A stretch of 5,388 nt of DNA, taken from contig JALQWE010000294.1 of NCBI GenBank assembly GCA_023258825.1, forward strand, positions 1 through 5,388. Reading direction: 5' to 3'. Both the position numbers and the translations under genes were made by a program. The notes beneath the pieces were generated by a model, which saw only the letters and a list, made by a program, of their open reading frames with translations, was not told the origin of the DNA and searched no databases. This DNA comes from Planctomycetaceae bacterium (GTDB taxonomy: Bacteria > Planctomycetota > Planctomycetia > Planctomycetales > Planctomycetaceae). Of the stretch, positions 1 to 5,331 are shown piece after piece. The first letter of the stretch is position 1, and every line of letters begins with the position of its first letter.

Positions 1-8
1 ACTTGTGT

Positions 9-40
9 GTGTTGAAAAAAGGGGGTGTTGAAAAAAGGGG
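9..40. repeat. Perfect 16-bp tandem duplication
   Basis: The 16-mer gtgttgaaaaaagggg occurs twice with no spacer, at 9-24 and 25-40. The second copy also forms the outer left arm of the long inverted repeat that follows. A recognisable inverted copy, with one substitution in the shared 14 bases, lies at 96-109. The element therefore seems to be a boundary module of the repeat family in this intergenic region and not an isolated duplication. No gene is visible here. Confidence 0.85.
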
Positions 41-109
41 TCAGGAACCAATAGTGCGGAGCACCCTCCGGGCCATTTTGGCTATTGGTTCCTGACCTCT
101 TTTTTCAAC
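27..109. repeat. Long inverted repeat with 28-bp arms
   Basis: Positions 27-54 pair with 82-109 over 28 bases with a single mismatch (position 98). The inner 14 bases, tcaggaaccaatag at 41-54 and ctattggttcctga at 82-95, are exact complements. The 27-base centre (55-81) holds a smaller hairpin, cggag (57-61) against ctccg (66-70). Each strand thus reads A6, long stem, T6. This is the architecture of a bidirectional intrinsic terminator, and it is also how palindromic REP-like or MITE-like elements look. The assignment to either class is inference. The fold itself is read directly from the sequence. Confidence 0.85.
41..105. terminator. Possible bidirectional intrinsic terminator
   Basis: On the plus strand the 14-bp perfect stem (41-54 with 82-95) is followed by cctc and T6 (100-105). 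On the minus strand the same stem is followed by cccc and T6, which is the complement of 31-40. A GC-containing stem plus a U-tract in both directions fits termination of the minus-strand transcript coming from the prenyltransferase gene and of any plus-strand transcript entering from the left. The 27-base loop is longer than in a typical intrinsic terminator, so function is uncertain. Confidence 0.35.
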
Positions 110-176
110 CAGGAACCAATCGTCCGGAGCACCCTTCGGGCCATTTTGGCTGTTGCTTTGTGACCCCTTTTTTAAC
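43..176. repeat. Two tandem ~67-bp repeat units
   Basis: Unit 1 (43-109) and unit 2 (111-176) begin with the same aggaaccaat and stay alignable to the T6 run at their ends, with a period of 68 bases. The first 41 bases differ at three positions. The core gcaccctccgggccattttg is near-identical in unit 2. The right part has diverged more: attggttcct in unit 1 corresponds to gttgctttgt in unit 2, so unit 2 has lost the symmetry that lets unit 1 fold into a long stem. Unit 2 lies within about 10 bases of the stop codon of the neighbouring prenyltransferase gene. No transposase is in view; a non-autonomous element mobilised in trans is possible but unproven. Confidence 0.8.
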
Positions 177-186
177 TCAATTTTTT

Positions 187-1059
187 TCAGGCACGAAGCC
201 AGACATCAACACAACCCAGCAGCAGGATCCCGAAGCTGATGATGGCATTGACGTTGAAAAAGGCCACGTTGACCCGCGACAGATCATCCGGTCGCACTAA
301 CCAGTGTTCATACAGCAGAAGCAGCGAAATAAACACAATTCCCGCCAGAAACAAGATCCCCAGGCCCGCAGATTTCCACAGCAGCACCAGCATGACAATG
401 GTCAGCAGATGGCTGACAAACGCCATTCGCAGGGCGGTCGGAATGCCGAAGCGAGCGGGAATACTGTTCAGCCGACTTGAGCGATCGAAATCCGCGTCCT
501 GGCAGGCGTACAGAATGTCGAAGCCACCCACCCAGAAGAACAGAACTCCTGCGAGCAATGCGGGCACCACCGCAAATTCATCCCGAACGGCAATCCATGC
601 GGCGATCGGAGACAACATCAGGGCCGCTGACAACCAGTAATGGCACCAGGTGGTGAACCGCTTGGACAGCGAATACCCCAGCAGGAACAGCAGTACGGGG
701 ACCGATAAAAACAAGGGCAGCCGCCGGGGCAGGAAGAGAGTCGTGGAGGCAATGAACAACACACTCATGACCACCGTGAAAATCACCACACCGCGAGCAG
801 ACAACAGACCAGCGGGCAAATGACGGCCAGCAGTACGCGGGTTTCGGGAGTCGATGTCGCGATCCACAAGTCGATTGAACGCCATGGCTGCCGACCGAGC
901 GGCGACCATGCACACCAGAATTCCCGACAAATCACGCCAGCGAAAGACGCTGTCCGGCTGACTCCATGCCAGCACCGCTGCCAGAAGTGCAAATGGCAGA
1001 GCGAAAATAGTGTGACTGAAGCGAATCAGTTGCAGATAATGGCGAACGGTCTGGAACAT
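187..1059 (-). CDS. mqnP: UbiA-family prenyltransferase, probably MqnP
   Basis: This is a 290-residue integral membrane prenyltransferase of the UbiA superfamily. Both Asp-rich Mg-diphosphate motifs are intact: N62-x3-D66-x3-D70 (NRLVDRDID) and D181-ILYACQ-D188-x3-D192. About nine hydrophobic segments can be seen, roughly at 13-31, 45-61, 91-108, 114-131, 141-156, 164-180, 211-227, 232-250 and 268-286. The FSHTIFALPFALLAA start and the AAMAFNRLVDRD context match the UbiA-like subgroup found in organisms using the futalosine menaquinone route. There MqnP attaches a polyprenyl chain to 1,4-dihydroxy-6-naphthoate. That substrate is inferred; 4-hydroxybenzoate is the alternative. The ATG at 1059 was chosen because family similarity begins there and the length is normal. 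The 54 codons readable upstream, to 1221, overlap the preceding gene and look non-homologous. No clear Shine-Dalgarno sequence precedes it. It lies 112 bases downstream of the ThiF-like gene on the same strand, with only a weak TACAAT (1163-1158) between them, so co-transcription is likely. Confidence 0.9.
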   Translation of the reverse strand: MFQTVRHYLQLIRFSHTIFALPFALLAAVLAWSQPDSVFRWRDLSGILVCMVAARSAAMAFNRLVDRDIDSRNPRTAGRHLPAGLLSARGVVIFTVVMSVLFIASTTLFLPRRLPLFLSVPVLLFLLGYSLSKRFTTWCHYWLSAALMLSPIAAWIAVRDEFAVVPALLAGVLFFWVGGFDILYACQDADFDRSSRLNSIPARFGIPTALRMAFVSHLLTIVMLVLLWKSAGLGILFLAGIVFISLLLLYEHWLVRPDDLSRVNVAFFNVNAIISFGILLLGCVDVWLRA

Positions 1060-1171
1060 GGTACAACCAGAAGGAACATGGCGCCATCGTTTGGGACGAC
1101 GCCTTTGAAAAGCCAGCGGCCAGGACTTTGCCGGTAAGCTGCGACCTTGCTGCAAGGATTGTAACCGCAAA
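1060..1171. other. Short intergenic gap between ThiF-like gene and mqnP
   Basis: These 112 bases contain no gene. An interrupted palindrome, ccttgctgcaagg (1145-1157), has a 6-bp arm around one central base and no T-tract, so it is not a terminator. On the minus strand a TACAAT (1163-1158) is a fair -10 hexamer, but no acceptable -35 box sits at the right distance. Read-through from the gene upstream seems the simplest expression model for mqnP. Confidence 0.5.
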
Positions 1172-2197
1172 TCAGCCGCCAACGTAACGAGAATACAGGC
1201 TGCGGGCCACTGCTGGATCACTGGTACCGCGAATGATGGCCCTTCCGTCCGGGAAAATCGTGATTTCTGTGGGATTTTCCGGGTTTTCGGACGCCGCGGA
1301 GGTGTCCTGCAGCGTCAGGCGGACGAGAAAGCGGTTGCTGGTGACCAGTCCGGAGCTGCTGAGTTTTCTGGCCAGATCCGGCAGGTGGAAGCTGACTTTT
1401 TCCGGTGGACTGATCTGAACGGAGTTGCGACCGCAGAGCACGGTGGAGGCCGCGCGCTGGTGGCCATTTCGCCACAGACGCTCGCCGCCGTGGCAGGCTG
1501 GGCAGGAACGGGAATTCTGCAACTGGCTGAGATCAATGTGGCGAAAGGTGCCGGCCCACGCGTCAATCAGCGTCAGGCGGGGTTCCAGTTGTTCCCGATG
1601 CCCGGCAAGAATCTTCAGGGCTTGTGCGGCCTGAAATGAGGCCAGCATGCCGATGGCTGGCCCCAGCACGCCGGCGGTATCACAAGTTTCCGTCGTGCCG
1701 GGCGGGGGCGGAAAAGGCATCAGGCAGCGCAGGCACGGGCTTTGGCCGGGAAAGATGGGCATGACCTGTCCGCTGCTGCCCGTGCAACCGGTGAAGATCC
1801 AGGGAATTCCGGTTTCGAGTGAGACATCGTTGATCAGGTAGCGCACTTCGAAGTTGTCAGTTCCGTCCAGAATCAGATGAACATCGCGTGCGAGTTCGTC
1901 AAGGTTACTGAAGTCGACATCGGCCACACAGGGCTGAATCTCGACCTGCGAATTGATCTGACGCAGCCTCCGTTCGGCAGCGATGACCTTTGGCAGATGT
2001 TCGGCCACATCCTGTTCGCTGAACAGCACCTGCCTCTGCAGGTTTGACAGTTCAACAAAGTCCCGATCAACAATTCGCAGGGATCCGACGCCTGCGCGCA
2101 CGAGCGCATCGGCCAGCACACAACCCAGCGCCCCGCACCCCACCAGCAGCACGCGACTACTGCCGATTTGTGCGGTTCCGCGTCTTCTGGAAGTCAC
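1172..2197 (-). CDS. ThiF/MoeB-type adenylyltransferase, 5'-truncated
   Basis: This is an E1-like enzyme that adenylates the C-terminal glycine of a ubiquitin-like sulfur carrier (ThiS or MoaD type). Numbering from a GTG at 2197 (341 residues): nucleotide-binding VLLVGCGALG at 16-25, DRDFVELSNLQRQ at 44-56, Lys70, DGTDNFEVRYLIND at 111-124, zinc cysteines C155-x2-C158 and C232-x2-C235, and Cys172 in ETCDTAGVLGP, the crossover-loop cysteine region. A C-terminal extension ends in FPDGRAIIRGT (315-325) and LYSRYVGG, seen in longer ThiF/MoeB proteins. The usual first 20-25 residues (the RYSRQ...G..GQ segment, which helps bind ATP across the dimer in MoeB) are missing: homology stops near 2168, where sequence from another gene begins. 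The open frame continues to an ATG at 2338, but that part is antisense to the propeller remnant. The start is therefore unsafe; GTG at 2152 is another option. No carrier-protein gene is nearby, so thiamine or molybdopterin use cannot be decided. Confidence 0.75.
   Translation of the reverse strand: MTSRRRGTAQIGSSRVLLVGCGALGCVLADALVRAGVGSLRIVDRDFVELSNLQRQVLFSEQDVAEHLPKVIAAERRLRQINSQVEIQPCVADVDFSNLDELARDVHLILDGTDNFEVRYLINDVSLETGIPWIFTGCTGSSGQVMPIFPGQSPCLRCLMPFPPPPGTTETCDTAGVLGPAIGMLASFQAAQALKILAGHREQLEPRLTLIDAWAGTFRHIDLSQLQNSRSCPACHGGERLWRNGHQRAASTVLCGRNSVQISPPEKVSFHLPDLARKLSSSGLVTSNRFLVRLTLQDTSAASENPENPTEITIFPDGRAIIRGTSDPAVARSLYSRYVGG
2168..2184. other. Junction removing the 5' ends of two divergent genes
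   Basis: To the left, minus-strand ThiF homology is continuous up to about codon AQIGSSR (2173-2153). To the right, plus-strand propeller homology begins with RLLEVTPAGK (2181-2210). Neither gene has its start, its promoter or any intergenic DNA between them. The arrangement is what a single deletion spanning a divergent gene pair would leave, or a misassembly. The exact breakpoint cannot be placed without an intact relative, and no long direct repeat or transposon end is visible at the join. Confidence 0.65.
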
Positions 2198-2747
2198 TCC
2201 TGCGGGTAAGATTGCGGTTGAGGTTCCGCTGCAACCGGAGACGGACAATGCCCATCTGCAGACGCGGATGGCCCGCCAGCTGCGCAATGGCAATTTTCTT
2301 GTGCCGCACCTGCTGGCGTTTAAAGTTAAGGAATACATGGCGGACGGACGCGTCGTTCAGCAGTTTCCGACAGATTTTGATGAGCTTGGTGGACGTCCGG
2401 CGGAAAACTGGCCGTTCACTGCCATTCGACTGGATAACGGCAACACTGTGGTTTCGCTGACTCACGGCAACAAGGTGATTGAACTCAACCCCGGCGGTGA
2501 ATTGGTCTGGAAAGTGACCAATGACGATGTCGGTGGTTTGTTTCAGGATCCCTGCGGGGCACAGCGACTGGCGAATGGCAATACTGTGGTGGGCAGTCAC
2601 GCGGCTGGTACCGGCGTGTCCATGGTGGAAGTGAATCGTGATCGACAGATTGTCTGGACCAGCGACCACCCGGCTGCTGCGTTCGTGCATCACTTTCAGA
2701 TTCTGTCCACGAACGGCAAGCCGGAACCGGGCATGCCGCTGAAGTGA
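2181..2747 (+). pseudogene. C-terminal half of a PQQ/ASST-like beta-propeller protein
   Basis: The last ~188 residues are a run of propeller blades with the repeating pattern L.NGN(T/F)xV ... (V/I)xE(L/V)xxxGx(I/L)VW: QLRNGNFLV, RLDNGNTVVSLTHGNKVIEL with ELVWKV, and RLANGNTVVGSHAAG with QIVWTS. The end, HHFQILSTNGKPEPGMPLK, looks like a natural C-terminus. Related planctomycete proteins are exported, about twice this length, and often annotated as arylsulfotransferase-like or PQQ-binding-like propellers. Their substrate is generally unknown, and enzyme activity should not be assumed. The signal peptide and first blades are absent. The frame stays open to 1983, but the part before ~2181 is antisense to the ThiF-like gene and not homologous. 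No promoter or ribosome binding site is positioned to express it, so I treat it as a remnant. If the junction is an assembly error, an intact gene may exist in the organism. Confidence 0.75.
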
Positions 2748-2782
2748 TTCATCAGCCAGTCGCACGCGTCTGGGCCATGCAA

Positions 2783-2814
2783 CCCGCATCCGTGCGTTCG
2801 GCAACGGCTGCGGG
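2783..2814. terminator. Strong hairpin between convergent genes
   Basis: The arms cccgca (2783-2788) and tgcggg (2809-2814) form the base. After a single mismatch, ccg (2790-2792) pairs with cgg (2805-2807), and tgc (2793-2795) pairs with gca (2801-2803) around the loop gttcg, with one bulged A. It lies between the stop codons of the plus-strand propeller remnant (2747) and the minus-strand secreted-protein gene (2876), where a shared terminator would be expected. Neither side has a T-tract, so it could instead be a transcript-end stabiliser or be chance in GC-rich DNA. The rest of 2748-2875 shows nothing further apart from actggtgt twice (2826-2833 and 2840-2847). Confidence 0.35.
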
Positions 2815-2875
2815 CGCTGTGCCAGACTGGTGTGGTGTCACTGGTGTCTCGTTACGGACATGTTCCCCGTGGTGA

Positions 2876-4135
2876 CTACAGAGAATTGTGCTGTGCGAAG
2901 GGGTAGTCGACAGGCGTGTACCTGATGGCAAGTTCGGGTGTTTCGCGGCGGGCCCCGCCGTCCTTCAGCAGCGATGTCAGAGCGCGGTCCAGAATGCCGC
3001 CAGTCAGCAGCGTGCGTTCTACCGGGTAAGTTGGCTTGCCGGAGTGTACCATCTGTTCGATGGCTTTCAGCAGCCACGCGAAGTGCGGATATTTGGGTTC
3101 TGTGCGTTCGTCAAAGACACTGGTGAAGATGGGGCGGTTGCGGATTGCCATGGCCAGGCCGGTTCCGGTGGCGCACTGGAACATAAACTGAGCTGCTCGC
3201 AGACCATTTTCGTATTCGAATAAAAACAGCGCCGCCTGCTCGTCCTCACGCATCACTGCATTGGCTGCTGTGGGAACTGCTGCAAAGGCCGCTTCCAGCA
3301 AATCCTTTCGGACTTCCCCGGAGTCGACGGCCTTCCACATCTCATCGCCCTTTAATCCCTGCACCCATTTCACGCCGGTTTCCGCACCAACACGCCGTTC
3401 GAGATGCCACTGCAGGAATTCGAGGGCGTGTATGCCGTAGACATCAAGACCGCTGTAGCCGATTCCTACGGCGCCGTCGATCTGCGTTCCCGGGGGAATT
3501 GTGTCGGCGGATTTGCGATGTCCGACGGGAAGAGACGATCCAGCCATCAGGGGAATCTGCAGCTGTTGAGCCCGCTGGTACATCCAGAGCCCATCATTCC
3601 ATGCGGGGCCGAGATGTTTGTCATTGAATACGGGGACCACGAGTTTGTACTTTTCAAAGGTAGCGGCGATTTCTTCAAAGAACCGGCGCCGCGGGTAAAG
3701 CTGCTGACCGAGATCGCTGTAGGGGTAATCACCGTGTTCGCCAATGCTGAGCACGCCGTCCACCGGGATCTGATCGCCGCCTACGGTGATCGCTTTTTCG
3801 ATGGAATCGAAGATCGGCACGCCGTGCTTCTGGCTGATCTGTCGTGCCATATCGTCGGAGGGAAACTGATCGACATACATGGAAGCCAGCTTCAACGCGG
3901 GGCCCGGCCCACCCTTCTGCTCCCAGCCTTCCAGTATTTTGCCGAGAATCACATCGGAATGGGAGAACGGCCGATAGATCGTGACGACGGCTGCTACGGA
4001 TTTGAACGGACGATTGTCAGAAGGGGCGACAACGGGCTGACGGACTGGGCACATGGCCTGAGCTGTATTCAGGAATGCTCCTGCAGCGGGAGCCATAGCC
4101 AGCCCCAGCATATTTCGGCGAGAGATTTCGAGCAC
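2876..4135 (-). CDS. Tat-exported conserved protein, Gfo/Idh/MocA-like (tentative)
   Basis: The 419-residue product begins with a twin-arginine-type signal: S5-R6-R7-N8-M9-L10 followed by a short hydrophobic stretch (GLAMAPAAGAFL) and a likely cleavage site after A-Q-A near residue 27. The mature part starts with a beta-strand-like SVAAVVTIY (46-54). It then has GVPIFDSIEKA (105-115), VDGVLSIGEHGDYP (125-138), VPVFNDKHLGPAWNDGLWM (167-185) and PLMAGSSLPV (195-204). Strand order and the KH step recall the Rossmann half of Gfo/Idh/MocA oxidoreductases (the EKP region), but the GxGxxG dinucleotide motif is not visible, so catalysis is doubtful. I know such proteins only as uncharacterised planctomycete or verrucomicrobial secreted proteins. 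GTG at 4135 was chosen because it sits directly before the Tat motif and has ggag nine bases upstream. An ATG at 4213 would add 26 Pro-rich residues ahead of the signal. The gene ends convergent with the propeller remnant and is divergent from nadC. It appears intact. Confidence 0.75.
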   Translation of the reverse strand: MLEISRRNMLGLAMAPAAGAFLNTAQAMCPVRQPVVAPSDNRPFKSVAAVVTIYRPFSHSDVILGKILEGWEQKGGPGPALKLASMYVDQFPSDDMARQISQKHGVPIFDSIEKAITVGGDQIPVDGVLSIGEHGDYPYSDLGQQLYPRRRFFEEIAATFEKYKLVVPVFNDKHLGPAWNDGLWMYQRAQQLQIPLMAGSSLPVGHRKSADTIPPGTQIDGAVGIGYSGLDVYGIHALEFLQWHLERRVGAETGVKWVQGLKGDEMWKAVDSGEVRKDLLEAAFAAVPTAANAVMREDEQAALFLFEYENGLRAAQFMFQCATGTGLAMAIRNRPIFTSVFDERTEPKYPHFAWLLKAIEQMVHSGKPTYPVERTLLTGGILDRALTSLLKDGGARRETPELAIRYTPVDYPFAQHNSL

Positions 4136-4284
4136 GATGAGGGACTCCGAGCAGAATGGAGGGAAGTGTTGAGGATCCGGAGGCGGGGATGATCGTGCCT
4201 CGATGGGCGGCACGGCGTTGAGGTTTACGATAATCGGGCGGCTGAAAAATCACCAGTGACATGGTAGGGCGGGCTGTGATTGTC

Positions 4285-4309
4285 CCTGTGAATTCGTGGT
4301 TGACACAGG
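4285..4309. promoter_or_regulatory. Inverted repeat upstream of the nadC promoter, possible operator
   Basis: The half-sites cctgtg (4285-4290) and cacagg (4304-4309) are separated by 13 bases and lie about 32 bases upstream of the nadC -10 hexamer. Position and symmetry would suit a dimeric regulator. The arms are only 6 bp, however, and I do not recognise the site as that of a known NAD regulator. The right half overlaps a TTGACA (4300-4305) that is too far from the -10 to be its -35. Confidence 0.2.
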
Positions 4310-4337
4310 AAAACGGCCAAGCTGGCAGCGCGAATCC

Positions 4338-4346
4338 TGTTATACT
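4338..4346 (+). promoter_or_regulatory. Extended -10 promoter for nadC
   Basis: The sequence tgttatact is a TG-n-TATACT extended -10 element: TG at 4338-4339 and the hexamer at 4341-4346, five of six matching TATAAT. Transcription would start near 4353 and give a leader of about 97 bases before the nadC ATG. No good -35 hexamer lies 16-18 bases upstream, as is common for extended -10 promoters. TTGACA at 4300-4305 is 35 bases away and cannot pair with it. Confidence 0.5.
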
Positions 4347-4449
4347 GTTCCCAGTAGACGTAAGGTAGGGCTGCGGTGGTATCGAGTTGGTGGTGCCTGT
4401 CGTCGCGGTTGGCTGCCGCGCTGTGTCGCTTCGAAAGAAGGGAAAGCTG

Positions 4450-5331
4450 ATGACTCTGAGTTTTGATGCGTCGACGTACGCTGCGGCGAGCGAACTGATT
4501 CAGCGTTCTCTTGAAGAAGATCTGGAGACTGTTGGTGACCTCACCAGTCTGGCTACGATCCCGGAAATGCTGAATGCGACGGTGCGGCTGGTTGTCAGGC
4601 AGTCCGGCGTTGTGTGCGGGCTGCAGGCACTGCCGCTGGTATTTGAGCGGCTATCGGGGCCGGTGTCATGGGTCACCTATGCGGCTGATGGGGATGCCGT
4701 TCGGCCGGGTATGATCCTGGCGGAGATCACAGGACCGGTGCGAAGCCTGCTGACGGGTGAAAGAACGGTGCTGAATTTTATGACGCACCTGAGTGGAATT
4801 GCCACGGGGGCGGCGGACTTTGTTCGTGAGGTCGCCGGGACGCGAGCCGTCATTCTGGACACGCGAAAAACACTGCCGGGATACCGACGATTGCAGAAGT
4901 ATGCGGTGCGATGCGGTGGTGGCGTGAATCATCGCATGGGGCTGTATGATGGACTGCTGATCAAGGACAATCACCTGGCAGCGCGGGGGGATGCGGGCTG
5001 TGCGGCTGCTGTCGCAGACGCGCGTCGTTTTCTGGCAGCGCGGGGACTGCAGATACCGATTGAGATTGAGGTGGATACAATCGAGCAATTGCAGGATGCA
5101 TTGTGCGAGCTGCCGGACATTGTGTTGCTCGACAACATGACTCCGGAACAACTGCGAGCGTGTGTGGCACTGCGTGATCAGGTCGCGCCGGGAACACTCC
5201 TGGAAGCCTCCGGGGGAATCACGCGGCAAACGGTGCGAGCCATCGCCGAGTCTGGAGTGGAGCGGATCAGCATCGGCAGCCTGACACACTCCGCAAAGGC
5301 GCTGGATCTGGCCTTTGACTGGCCGTGGTAG
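4450..5331 (+). CDS. nadC: Nicotinate-nucleotide pyrophosphorylase (quinolinate phosphoribosyltransferase)
   Basis: This cytoplasmic enzyme converts quinolinate and PRPP to nicotinate mononucleotide, CO2 and pyrophosphate, the step joining de novo synthesis to the common NAD pathway. The product is 293 residues, the usual length. The N-terminal sandwich domain includes EEDLETVGDLTS (22-33) and the GERTVLNFMTHLSGIAT helix region (103-119). The alpha/beta barrel carries LDTRKTLPGYR (136-146), GGGVNHRMGLYDGLLIKDNH (156-175), IEIEVDT (204-210), IVLLDNM (224-230), LEASGGIT (251-258) and the phosphate-binding ISIGSLTHS (273-281). Expected substrate-binding residues are all present: R105, R139, K140, H161, R162, K172, E207, D209 and D228. 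ATG 4450 is preferred because agaaggg lies seven bases upstream and the protein then starts where the family does. A TTG at 4387 would add 21 atypical residues. The gene is divergent from the secreted-protein gene and has its own extended -10 promoter. No nadA or nadB is in view. Confidence 0.96.
   Translation: MTLSFDASTYAAASELIQRSLEEDLETVGDLTSLATIPEMLNATVRLVVRQSGVVCGLQALPLVFERLSGPVSWVTYAADGDAVRPGMILAEITGPVRSLLTGERTVLNFMTHLSGIATGAADFVREVAGTRAVILDTRKTLPGYRRLQKYAVRCGGGVNHRMGLYDGLLIKDNHLAARGDAGCAAAVADARRFLAARGLQIPIEIEVDTIEQLQDALCELPDIVLLDNMTPEQLRACVALRDQVAPGTLLEASGGITRQTVRAIAESGVERISIGSLTHSAKALDLAFDWPW

Larger units (their letters stand above)
4136..4449. other. Divergent intergenic region upstream of nadC
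   Basis: These 314 bases separate the start of the minus-strand secreted-protein gene from nadC and contain no convincing gene. They hold a stem (cgtgcc 4194-4199 with ggcacg 4209-4214) that would fall in the leader of the minus-strand gene, an inverted repeat (cctgtg 4285-4290 with cacagg 4304-4309), an extended -10 promoter for nadC, and a small leader stem cgcgg (4404-4408) with ccgcg (4416-4420). No known riboswitch fold was recognised. Confidence 0.6.

Noticed and set aside
9..176. CRISPR array
   Set aside because: There are only two units, no regular unique spacers of ~30 bases and no cas genes. The units are contiguous and palindromic.
85..300. 71-codon plus-strand open frame across the repeat
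   Set aside because: It is made of repeat sequence and the antisense of the mqnP C-terminus, with no homology or start signal.
239..640. 133-codon plus-strand open frame
   Set aside because: It is antisense to the UbiA-type gene and shows no domain features.
1158..1186. Internal promoter for mqnP
   Set aside because: TACAAT at 1163-1158 on the minus strand is a good -10 alone, but no -35 or TG extension is at the proper distance.
1983..2180. Upstream part of the propeller frame as its true N-terminus
   Set aside because: These codons are antisense to well-conserved ThiF sequence and show neither blade pattern nor signal peptide.
2157..2804. 215-codon minus-strand open frame over the propeller remnant
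   Set aside because: The plus strand shows repeated NGN/VW blade motifs, while this frame shows no recognisable family.
3404..4192. 262-codon plus-strand open frame
   Set aside because: It lies fully antisense to the Tat-exported protein gene, has low-complexity non-homologous content and no ribosome binding site. The minus strand carries the recognisable signal peptide and fold.
4300..4346. Classical sigma-70 promoter pairing TTGACA (4300) with TATACT (4341)
   Set aside because: The spacer is 35 bases, about twice the functional distance. The extended -10 reading is better.
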